Assembly (NCBI GenBank): GCA_008330645.1
Contig: VLTN01000013.1
Coordinates: forward strand, 496,001-560,000
Length of the DNA: 64,000 nt
From: Cafeteria roenbergensis
Taxonomy: Eukaryota > Sar > Bigyra > Bicosoecida > Cafeteriaceae
Direction of reading: 5' to 3'
Shown here: positions 55,232 to 64,000 of the stretch, piece by piece
How positions within the stretch are numbered: the first letter of the stretch is position 1
How the letters are laid out: each line of letters starts with the position of its first letter
Program-made: the position numbers and the translations under genes
The notes under the pieces: generated by a model
What the model was told of the DNA's origin: nothing
Seen by the model: the letters and a program-made list of their open reading frames with translations, nothing else
Databases searched by the model: none

Positions 55232-58200
55232 CTAGTCGAGCTCGACGTCGATGACTGATGGGGCGCTTGTGGCGGCCACAGGCGAGGTCGCAGGCTTGGC
55301 CACGGGAGGCCGGCTTGGCACCTCACCAAGCACGATGGCCCTGGCAAGCCTGCGCGCTCCATGGGCGATTTGCAGCCGCACCCGCTCTGCCGCGGTGGCG
55401 AGGTCATCGCCAGGCTGCACCGCATTGCACATGCTCGGATGGTCCAGAAGCGTCGGGCCGGGCGCTGCAGGCGCTGGACACGCAGCGTCCTCGGGCCCGG
55501 GCGCCGCCAGCCGCACCTCCTCCGGCTGGATGCTCAGCCTCCGGTCCAGAAGGGCGCCTTCCGCATCATGCCCGCCGAGCTCGCTGCGCCCCGGCGGGTC
55601 GGCGTCGCAAGGCGCGGCTAGCGCGCACAGGGCATCCTCAAACGTCGGCCAGACGCTGCGCAGGCTCGGGAGCCGCGAGAGGCGAACCCTCGGCGGCCTC
55701 GAACCGGGCGAGTCGGCTCCTCCCAGCAAGGCACGCATCCACGCCGGCCGTGGCACCTGCAGGCCCGCGTCGCACGCTGCCGGCTGCGCTGGCCCGCTGG
55801 GGTGCCGATCCGGCGGGCTCTGGCCTTGCTGCGTGGCGCAGGAGGTTCCCGGTTCGCCCGCTGGCGCGCCGGCGTCGCCAGCACAGGGACGGAACATGGG
55901 CACGTGCCTCGGCGGCCTCCAGCTCGCCCTTGCCGCCTCGGCGGCCTCCCCTCCCGCGGCCTGCCACCCCAGGCCAGGGAACACCTCTGGGCCGATCCTG
56001 GCCACGAAGACGTCTGGCGACGGCGTGAGAATGGCCTCCCAGTCCAGCTGGGCACGCGCTGCGGCGCCCTGCAGCGGCAGCCGGAGCGGCAGGCCGCAGG
56101 CCAAACTCAGCCCGACCAGCAACGACGCAGCCGTCGCCGCGGTGCCCCGAGTCAAGGCCCCCATGTTCGCCCAGTAAAAGTACATTCGCAGGCACGTCGC
56201 CGCGACGAATAACATATCCGGCCCGACAGCCCCGGCACCAGTGTCGCACCCCCGTGAGGCCTCCGGGCTGGCGCCCCGCTCCTCGCTACGCTTGTCGACG
56301 CCGGCATCGCGCCGCCCCGAGCGGGACGCGGCGCCGGCGCTGGCGCCCGTCCCCGGGCCCGCTGCCAGCCGAGCTGCCATTGCCCGCGAGAGCTGGTTCC
56401 ACAGGAGAGACAGCTCCTCTTCGAACGCCGCCCAGCGCGTGGGCGTCCCTGGCGTTCTGATGGTGAACTCGAAGCCCAGACGCGACGCCAGGGCCTCGTG
56501 CGTTTGCGGCAGCCCGGCGCTGGTTCCGCCAGCGAATCGGCCGGGCGAGAGCGAGCCCGCCCCGGCAGACTGGCCGGCGCTGCTGGGGCTGCCGCCCGCG
56601 GGCGCGAGCCTGTTGCCCAGCCTGCCCCACACCTCCGCACCGTCCGTCCCGTCCCCGATGGCTGCGTCGCCCTGGGAGCAAAACCCGACGCGCTCGACTG
56701 CGTCCGCCCGGCCACAGGCGCCAGCCCCCCGCCCCGTCGGAGCGGCGGCAGCAGCGCCCTCGGCAGCGGTCGCCTTCGCAGCGCGGTCCGTCCTGGAGGG
56801 CAGCGCCGCCGCGGCCTGGAGCGCCGCTCGACGGACGCGGCTTGCAGCTCGCATGCTAGCTGCCGAAGCCGCGGTCAGGGTGGCGGCGAGCGCGGTGATT
56901 CTCGTGCCTTCCATCACCCGCCCGGTCCGGCCCGCGCGCATCGCCGGCAGTGGGTGGTCGGGGCACTCGGGAGGGTGCGCGTGGCTGTGGCACTCCGTCA
57001 CGATGAAGAAGTCTCGCCCGCCGATGGCCCGCGCGAGCGACGCGAGCGACTTGGACTGGCTTGCGGAGCGACGCTCCTCCTCCGTGAGCGCCTCGCCCTC
57101 GCACACGGCCCGCACGGCCACCGACACTGCTCGGTCGAGGTACGGCACGTACCGCTGCACCCGGGACTGCCCCTGCAACAGCGGCGTCTGCAGCCCAAAG
57201 CCAGCGGCGAACGCCCGCGGGGTCAGCCCGTCGATCCAGAACACGGGGTCGAAGGGCTCCGACAGCTGCCGCCACTGGACCGCCACGTCAACCACGTCCC
57301 GCCAGCACAGCGGGTGGTAGCCGGCGGGGCACGCGGCCAGCACTCGGGCCGAGGCCAGCGCTGCGCCCGAAGCCGGCCCCGCCGTCCGCGCCGGCCGTCC
57401 ACCGGGGGTGCCGGGATGCTGGGGGGCAGCGGTGGCGGCAGCAGCTGACCCCTCCGTCGCCCAGTCCACGGCGCGCGACCCGGCCGGGGTGAGGACGAGT
57501 GCGCCGGCCGTTTTGGCCATGATGGCGAAGACGCCATCGTCCGAGAGCGCGGTCGCGCTCTGCACGCCCACTTCGTTGCGGGCCCAAGAGTCGCCGGGAG
57601 CCGGCGCGACAGGACCGGGGCCCCGGGCCTGCAGGGTCGCTTGGAGCCGCCCCGCAGCCCAGTCAAGGCATCGCAGGGACCGACGCGCGCTCTCGGGGTT
57701 GGAGCTGGCCGAATCGGGCACCAGCAACGCCGCCGCCTCCAGGGGAGCGTCGACGTCACCGCCGCCGTCGCCGCCGCCGCCCAGGCTCGACGATGGCGGC
57801 CGCCTGTTCCCCCCGCGGCGCCGCAGCTCTGCCCCCAGCCGCTCCCAGTGCTGTCGGCAGAGCTGCGCGACTTCGATCGCCGCCAGGCCCGCCTGCCGCT
57901 GCTGCCGCCACGACGACGCGAAGCCGCCCTCGTTGTACTGCAGCATTGCGCCTAGCGAGTCTGCTGCGCTGAGCAACTCGGCCTGCTCTGCGTCGAGCGG
58001 TCCAGAGCAGGCCGCGGCGGCGCTTGGCTGGTCGCGGGCTGCTGGCGGCCGGCCGAGGCGGAGCGGCAGCACGTCGGGCACAGGGGGCGGCTCCAAGCCC
58101 GACCCGAGCAGCTGCGGCGAGGAGGCCTCAGCAGGGGGCGACGGGTCCACCGCTGGCCGCTGCGTCGCGCCGTGCCTCGCCGCGGCAGGCACGGGCGCGT

Positions 58201-61200
58201 CTCCTCGGCGCCGCGCCGCCCAGCGGCGGAACAGGTGGGGGTAGCCAGGCCCGACGGCCGAGCCGCCGCAGCGCTTCGCGAACCCCTCCTTGAGTGACGG
58301 CTCCGTCCTGGCATCCAGCGACACGGACCCACGCGGCGCACCAAGCCAGCGCATCTGCGCGAGCAGCCAGTCGCGCTGGCAGTACCCCAGATGGCCGGCG
58401 GACTCCGACGTCGAGCCTGGAACGGCTGAGGCTGAGGCGGAGCCGGGCGCCGGCTGCGGAGCGGCCTCGCCCATGGCGGCGCAGTAGGCCTGCATGGCGT
58501 CGCGCGGCCTGCCCAGGGCGTGAAAGCACGTTGCCTGAAGGAAGGCACACGCACTGGCATCGGCCAACAGCATGGATGCCTCGCGCGCCCTGGACCCGGC
58601 AGGGGGGCTGCCTGCTCGCGACTCTGCACCGGCGCCTGCGCCGGCCGTGATTGCTGCTGCTGCCGCCATCGCGCCAGCCCTGCCCGCGCTCAGGCACGCC
58701 AGAGCAGCCCGGTGCCTGCCCATGGCGTGAAGAGTCATGCCGCGGGACTGCCACTCTGCCCAGCTGGACGGGTCTGCGCGCAGCGCCGATGCATGCAGAG
58801 CCAAGGCCCCCAGCCACATGCCGGCCGTGCGCAAATTCGTCGCGTAGTACTGGCCCGCCGAAACGGCCCAAGCACCGTCCCGCGCCTCCCCGCTGCCGCT
58901 GCCGCCGCTTCCGCCTCTTCCGCCGGGCCCGCTCCTGCCGGCAGAGCCACCACCCACAGGCGAGGAGCCTGCCACTTCGAGCGCCGCCCGCATGGCCAGT
59001 GCCGCCTCGGTGCACTGGACTCCGGCCCAAACGTCCCCTGCCTTGAACGCCGCCGCACCCATCGCGGCCCAGCACCGGGCCACGTCGCCGTGGCCGACGG
59101 CGGGGGACGGCTGGCGCGGCACCCGCAGCCGATGTGACAGCTCTGCCAGCGACTGTGGCGACGTCCCCGCGCCCTCCAGCGGCGTCGCGCCGTTCGAAGC
59201 CAGGAGCGCCGGAGTTGCTGCCGCTCTCGGAGCGATGGGCAGAGCCACAAGTAGCTCTGCCGGCCTCCCATCGCTCGCGTCCTCCTTCGTGCGGCCAGCG
59301 ACTGCCGGCGCCGCTGCGCCTGCGGCATGGCGGTGCGACGCATCGCCCGTGGCGCGCCCGCTGGGAGCGGGCAGCGCCGTCCAGCACAGCACGTCCTCAA
59401 GAAGCGCGCGAGCGGCGAGAGGGTCCCCCGCCGCGGTGAGCGACTTTGCGCGCTCGGCGGCAGCTCGCAACGACACTGGCCACTGCGAGGACCCGGGGCC
59501 GTCGGCGGCGCCTTCCAGTGTCGGGCGCTCGGCGTGTGCCCCTCGTCGCTCTGCGCGGCCGGCGGGGGCGGAGGTAGCTGCCCCGCTACCCGCGTCGGTG
59601 GCAAGATCAAGGCTATCTTCACGCTCCAGCATCTGCAGCAGCGCCAGCGGCGGCCGCGGGCTCGCCAGCACGGCTTGGGCGTCGGCTTCCGCCCTGGTGG
59701 CCTGCAGCACAGCCGCGGCCTGGAGCTGCTGCGCTTGGTCGTATGCCACGGCCGCCTCCTCTGACCGCCCCAGGGCTGCCAACACCTGGCCCCGCCTGGT
59801 CTGGTGGTCGGCGCTCAGCGGCGCCGCTTGTGCCGCGGCCTCGAAATCCGCAAGCGCCCGTTCAAGTGAGGATTGCATTGCAAGGGCAGTGCCGCGGGCT
59901 GCCAGCAGGGCGGCCATGTTGGGCACTGCCTCGAGCGCGGCTGTGGCAGTCTGCACGGCTCTGTCGAGTTGGTTGTCATTCACCAGCTGGTTGGCGGTCG
60001 CCACGACCGTGCCCAGCGACGACCACGTCAGCCCGGCTGAAGACGCACCAATGGGGTCCCCTAGGGCGCACCTGACCACCGCAGCAGGCCCCGTGCCCCC
60101 AAGCGCCGCGGCCGCTGCACGGCCGAGGTTGCCGTCGAGCGCCTTCCCCATGCCCGCCGCCACGGCTGTTTTGACAAGAATGACGATTTCGTCGCGGGAG
60201 CGGGCGAGACAGAGACGACGAATGAACAGCGCCAGCTCGCGAGGCAGCGATTGCAGGCGACGCACCTGGGAGCGTCCCACCCCCACGGATGAGAGCAGGC
60301 GGCGCGCGGCCGGCAGGTCGAACGGTCCAGACATGGGTCGAGGCGGCGAGTCCTTGTCACCCGGCCGCTCCTGGGCAGCCGCCGATGGAGGTGGCGACGC
60401 GGAGCTGTCCCCAGTTGCACCTGGCCTGGCAGGGTCACCAGAGGTCGACGACGCCTCGGCCTGCCCAGCAGCTGCAGCTGGCGCGGGTGCCGACGGTGCC
60501 GCTGCTGGCGCCGCTGCTGGTGTAGCCGCGGTGGGCTCGGCGGCAGGCGCTGAAAATGCCGCCGGTTGCGCGGTCGGCCTGGCAGCGTCCTGGGCAGCCG
60601 GCGACACCGTCGGCGTGCCCTTGGCAGAGGGGGATCGAGCGGCCCCCAGGGTGCTGCCGCTTCGCGCAGTGCCCTGGCCCGCGCCTCCCATTCCCGCCAG
60701 CCGCTGAGCGAACCGCTGTGCCATCCAGGCGTCCCCCGCCGCGACGGCGCGAGCGAGCCCCACCTCGAGGCTCGCGCGCGATCGGGCAAGCAGCTTCCGG
60801 GCCTCAAACGCGCTCCCTGCGAAACCTCAAGGACGGTCGAAAGGAGAAGAAGAAGCTTGAAGCCAAGCCTTTGGACAAGGGCGCGTGCTCGCGCGACTGT
60901 CTGCAGCCTTTGCAGCTGGGGCCAGCGGCATCGCGTGACCGTGAAGCCCGCCAGCAAACGAGGCTGCTCACCTTGCACGTCGTACAGTCCCAGCAAACCC
61001 GGGTCGAGCGCTATCCCGGAGTCGCAGTCTTTGAGGGCTCTCCGGGGCAGGTCATTTGCTGCGCTCGGCGGGGTTCCAGGGGCGCGGGGGAAGAGGTTGG
61101 CAACTGCGGTTTGCGGCACTCGGCAACGCAGCACGGCGCCGCGTCCAGCCGCTGCGGCAAAGCTGCCCTCACCGAGGTGCGCTTGGGCGCGGCTGCACAA

Positions 61201-61374
61201 TGCAAGCGCAGTTGGGCCGCGCTCCTTGATGAGGGCGCTCAGCAGCTGGGACGCTTTGGGCGCTTGCCCGGCCAGCAACAGGGCGGCAGCTCTGGCGAGC
61301 CTGGGATCAGGACCGCCTCCCGAAAGGGCGGGCTCCCCATCTTCCCCAGCGGACTGGGGGCTGCACTCCGCCAT
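55232..61374 (-). CDS. TTC13: TTC13-like TPR protein
   Basis: Exon 1 is 61374-60972, exon 2 is 60816-55232; the intron is GTGAG...GCAG and the total is 1,995 residues. The N-terminus has TPR-like helices (LARAAALLLAGQAPKASQLL, then LKDCDSGIALDPG). Further TPRs sit near residues 420-530 (ALEAVPNMAALLAARGTALA, LADFEAAAQAAPLSADHQ). The C-terminal third carries TTC13 landmarks: WRDVVDVAVQWRQLSEPFDP, VFWIDGL, RDFFIVTECHS, FTIRTPGTPTRWAAFEEEL, LTRGTAATAASLLVGLSLA (about residue 1685), LDWEAILTPSPDVF and VWPTFEDALCAL. Human TTC13 has about 860 residues; the excess here is Ala/Gly-rich linker. Function is poorly known in any organism. Exon 1 may hide a further small intron (around 61110-61170), because the sequence there is less protein-like. 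Confidence 0.75.
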
Positions 61375-62007
61375 CGGGCCAGCTGTGCAGTGGTGCGTTG
61401 GGGCAGCGGAGGCGGCAGACGGTGATCTCAGCGCTCTGCATGCTTGCAGGGGTTGCAGCCGCGGTGCCAGACGGGCCGCCCCCGCTCACTCGCACAATTG
61501 CTGCCAGTCGGGCGCCACGCGACGTTTGGGGCTCGCGGTACCGCGAGGGCGCGCGTTCGAGTCGGCCTTCCTGCGCTTGAGGCCGCTCAGTGCCGGGCAG
61601 CGAGACGCGCCCCCGATGACGTCAGCAGGGGCGCCTCCACCCTTGGCCGCGGTGCGCCGTGGCCTTGTCCTGCGCCGAAGTGCAGCTGCGTGGCGCCGTC
61701 GGGAGTTGCTGGCGACACTTGACGAGTTCTTGGCTCTCGGGAGGCGCCCGTTCGAGGATTCCGCGTGCGCCGCTTGGAATGGTGCACGAGTGGCCGCGGA
61801 AGCGCGGGCCGCACCGGCGCAGCGGGTGCTAGGCTCTGGGAGCAAGCGTTCGAGCAATCGTGTTCACCGTGCAGCGAAAGCAATCACGCAGCCAGCCGTG
61901 AGCGAGTCTGTGGCGCAGTGCCTGTCCTGCAAGGAGGTCCCGCCGGGCAGGCGACTGAACGTGCATGCGAAAGCAGTCTCCGAAACCGCAGTCGGCGACC
62001 GCGGGCC
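61375..62007. other. Spacer upstream of the TTC13-like gene
   Basis: A 633-bp gap between two minus-strand genes. A plus-strand frame from 61618 is open, but it runs on into the antisense of the next gene and shows no domain, so I do not call it. Confidence 0.4.
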
Positions 62008-64000
62008 TCACACCCTGCGCATTGACGCCGTGCGGATGCGCTGCGCGCGGCTCGTGAGCCTGGTCGGGCCTGTTGAGGCCGGGTTGAGGGCCGCGAGCGG
62101 GTTGACCGTGGCGCCCTGCTGCAGCGCCGTCGACGAGGCTCGCACAGCCCGGTCCATGGAGTCCCCGCTGCTCGCTCCGTCGGAGTCGTTGTCGCTGTCC
62201 TCCGTCGATCCGGCCGGCGACGCGGCCACTGGCGTCACCGCCTCCGTGCTGTCGTGAAGCTCCCAGCGCGTGCGCTTGCTGACCGACCTGGCCCGCTCTC
62301 TCTGCATGCGGGCTCTGAGCTCGTCGTCCGTGAAGGCAGGCACCAGGCCCCGCTCCACCGCCCACTCCGGCCGGTGTGTCCTCACGTGCCACACAGCAAG
62401 CGCGGGCAGCGCCACGGCGAGGAGGAGGCCGCACATCACGCCGATGATCAGCCCGACGTCGCTGCCGCCACCTGTCCCATCGCCGCCGCCGCCGCCGCCC
62501 CCGCCTCCACCGCCCCCGCCGCCCCCGCCGGCCTTTGCTGCTGCTGCTGCCGCCTCGGCAGTCCGCTTCTGGGCCACGCTCACAACGTCAGCGCACACCA
62601 CCAGCGACGTGTTGGCGCACGGGCCTTGCATCGGCGCCCCCGTCCGCGGGTCCGAGCTTGCCGTCGACCAGCTCACCACAGCGCCCCCGCACGTGCAGTG
62701 GCCGGCCACCCCGGCCGGCCGCCCGTCCGCGCCGAAGGCTCGGGAGCAGAAGAACGAGCCGTCGGCCCGCCCGCCGCAGGCCATCCTCACCACGGAGTCG
62801 TCGCACTGTGCCGGGCAGCCCTCCAGCGCCCCGCCAGCAGCGTGCGAGCACATGCCGTCCCCGGCCCGGCAGCCCGCGCAGGCGTCCAGAGCCACGTCGC
62901 CCGAGCAGCAGAAGCCCCCCCGGCACGCGAAGGAGGAGCACTCCCCGTCAGCGCCGCAGGCCGCTCCGGCCGACAGCTGCCCGTAGGCGGTCGCGCCGCC
63001 GCTCCCGCCTCCGGCGTCCAGGATGAGATCGTCGTCGGCCGCCTGCGCGTCGTCCTCGCGCCCCGAGGGCGAGATGGAGTCCCGCGGCCTCACGTACGCC
63101 AGCGCGAACTCGACCGCGCAGGCGTCGGGCAGCGACGAGGCCCCTGCCGCGGCCGGCTCGCACCCGATGACCACGTGGAACGACTGCCCGCCCGGGGTGG
63201 AGCTCGCCCCGTCGGGCATGGCCCCGCCCAGGCCCGCCATCGCCCGCCGTGACGCAGCTGACCGGTCAGCTGACTCGGCAGCGACGGCAAGCTGCCCGGT
63301 GCGCAGCCGCTGGTCGCGCTCTCCGTAGCGCCCCCGGTGGCTGGCACTGGCACTGGCGCTTGCGCGCTGGCCGGCCCAGTCCACGGCCGGCCAGCCGAAG
63401 AGCCGGCGTCCCGAGGCCGGGCCTGACACCGCCGCCGGGGGGAAGCAGCGGCCCATCGCCTGCACGGACCAGGTGGCCGCGGAGGCGGGCACGCGACCGT
63501 CCCACCCGGCAGCCTGCGCCGCCGCCGTGAAGGCGGCCAGCTGGTCGCCCGTCATGCCGCTCACGGAGAAGCGCCGGCCCGTGGCGGCCGTGCCGGAGCC
63601 ATCGGCAGCGCCGTTCACCAGCCGGGCGGCGAAGGACACGTCCGTGCAGCCAGCCTCCCCGCCGCACCCGGGCAGGTCCACCACGGCGAAGGCGCCCGTC
63701 GCAACGGTCGCGATAGCGGGGGAGGTGGATTCGTGATCGGCGGCGCCGCTGGAGCTGCCGTGGGCTGCGTTGCTCAGCTGGGCGATGCCCTGCGGCGACA
63801 GCGCGCACGCTGCCTGCCCCGCCGGCGCGGCCGACGGCGTCGGCGTCTGTGTCGCCTTGGGGTTGAATGCCGCCACCCCCGTCACCGCAACGTCCACGTT
63901 GCAGGAGGCGGCAAACTGGGGGTTGTCGCAGCGAACCACGAGCAGCAGCGGCTCCGAGGGCTCTCCTGGAAGGAGCGGCGTCACAGCCGCGGAGCTGAGC
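62008..64000 (-). CDS. Cys-rich single-pass membrane protein (N-terminus cut by window edge)
   Basis: The frame is open to base 64000 and stops at 62008-62010, giving at least 663 residues. The visible outer part contains a Cys-poor beta-type region, then a Cys-rich stretch at about 62950-62590 (GECSSFACRGGFCCSGDVAL, DACAGCRAGDGMCSH, GCPAQCDDSVV, GHCTCGGAVVSW). A poly-Gly run (about 16 Gly) precedes the single membrane helix (VGLIIGVMCGLLLAVALPAL, about 62455-62385). The roughly 120-residue cytoplasmic tail is Ser/Asp-rich and ends basic (RIRTASMRRV). The layout is type I, but the signal peptide is outside the window. No family recognised; cell-surface adhesion or sensing is plausible. Confidence 0.7.
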   Translation of the reverse strand, partial: LSSAAVTPLLPGEPSEPLLLVVRCDNPQFAASCNVDVAVTGVAAFNPKATQTPTPSAAPAGQAACALSPQGIAQLSNAAHGSSSGAADHESTSPAIATVATGAFAVVDLPGCGGEAGCTDVSFAARLVNGAADGSGTAATGRRFSVSGMTGDQLAAFTAAAQAAGWDGRVPASAATWSVQAMGRCFPPAAVSGPASGRRLFGWPAVDWAGQRASASASASHRGRYGERDQRLRTGQLAVAAESADRSAASRRAMAGLGGAMPDGASSTPGGQSFHVVIGCEPAAAGASSLPDACAVEFALAYVRPRDSISPSGREDDAQAADDDLILDAGGGSGGATAYGQLSAGAACGADGECSSFACRGGFCCSGDVALDACAGCRAGDGMCSHAAGGALEGCPAQCDDSVVRMACGGRADGSFFCSRAFGADGRPAGVAGHCTCGGAVVSWSTASSDPRTGAPMQGPCANTSLVVCADVVSVAQKRTAEAAAAAAKAGGGGGGGGGGGGGGGGDGTGGGSDVGLIIGVMCGLLLAVALPALAVWHVRTHRPEWAVERGLVPAFTDDELRARMQRERARSVSKRTRWELHDSTEAVTPVAASPAGSTEDSDNDSDGASSGDSMDRAVRASSTALQQGATVNPLAALNPASTGPTRLTSRAQRIRTASMRRV

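Noticed and set aside
61618-62257. Plus-strand gene from 61618
   Set aside because: No recognisable domain, and its frame runs on as antisense of the Cys-rich membrane gene. Composition is compatible with a shadow or promoter sequence.
1-64000. Integrated virus-like or transposable elements
   Set aside because: I looked for reverse transcriptase, integrase, transposase, capsid and ATPase signatures, long terminal repeats and AT-rich blocks. None was found.
1-64000. tRNA, rRNA and other structured RNA genes
   Set aside because: No B-box-like sequence with a plausible cloverleaf was seen in the intergenic gaps. A covariance-model scan would be decisive, and I could not run one.

Overview
The window is nuclear DNA from a eukaryote: very GC-rich (roughly 70% by eye), gene-dense, with short spliceosomal introns that almost all run from GTGAG to GCAG. 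Long open frames on the opposite strand are a by-product of the base composition. Several genes belong to motile cilia (a CFAP46 central-pair protein, a SPAG1-like dynein assembly factor, a MORN2-like protein). None of the genes I recognise is a plastid or photosynthesis gene. Secreted beta-glucanases of families GH3 and GH55 fit a phagotrophic or osmotrophic flagellate. A heterotrophic stramenopile such as a bicosoecid (Cafeteria-like) is my best guess, but that is inference.

Layout, left to right. 1-5 kb: SPAG1-like gene (minus, cut by the left edge), a small coiled-coil gene (plus), an Ala-rich membrane-anchored gene (minus). 5.5-10.1 kb: a large two-pass receptor with dCache, HAMP-like, TPR and C-terminal vWA regions (plus). 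10.4-11.2 kb: EMC5/MMGT (minus). 11.4-17.1 kb: a giant low-complexity coiled-coil protein ending in an acidic minisatellite (plus). 17.7-20.7 kb: a four-pass membrane protein (minus) and a MORN2-like protein (plus). 21-28.9 kb: four minus-strand genes in a row: a tandem FN3-like protein, a nucleoplasmin-like nuclear protein, WDR74/NSA1 and Bax inhibitor-1. 29.1-32.2 kb: GH3 beta-glucosidase with an inserted PAN/apple module (plus). 32.5-46.8 kb: CFAP46, nearly all in one 13.7-kb exon (minus). 47-49.9 kb: neutral sphingomyelinase of the SMPD2 type (plus) with a 21-bp minisatellite in an intron. 50-51.7 kb: F-box/LRR protein (minus). 51.8-52.2 kb: gene fragments. 52.8-54.9 kb: GH55 glucanase (plus). 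55.2-61.4 kb: TTC13-like TPR protein (minus). 62-64 kb: a Cys-rich single-pass membrane protein (minus, cut by the right edge).

Genes are mostly arranged in alternating head-to-head and tail-to-tail pairs. Spacers between divergent starts are often only 200-300 bp (EMC5/coiled-coil giant, four-pass/MORN, BI-1/GH3, CFAP46/SMPD2), so shared promoters are likely. There is no operon-like functional grouping. The best leads are the dCache-HAMP-TPR-vWA receptor, the CHAT-like but apparently dyad-less C-terminus of CFAP46, the PAN insertion in GH3, the in-frame minisatellite intron, and a short motif (GGCAGAGCC and its complement) scattered through genes and spacers in both orientations. No virus-like element, transposon, rRNA, tRNA or CRISPR array was found.
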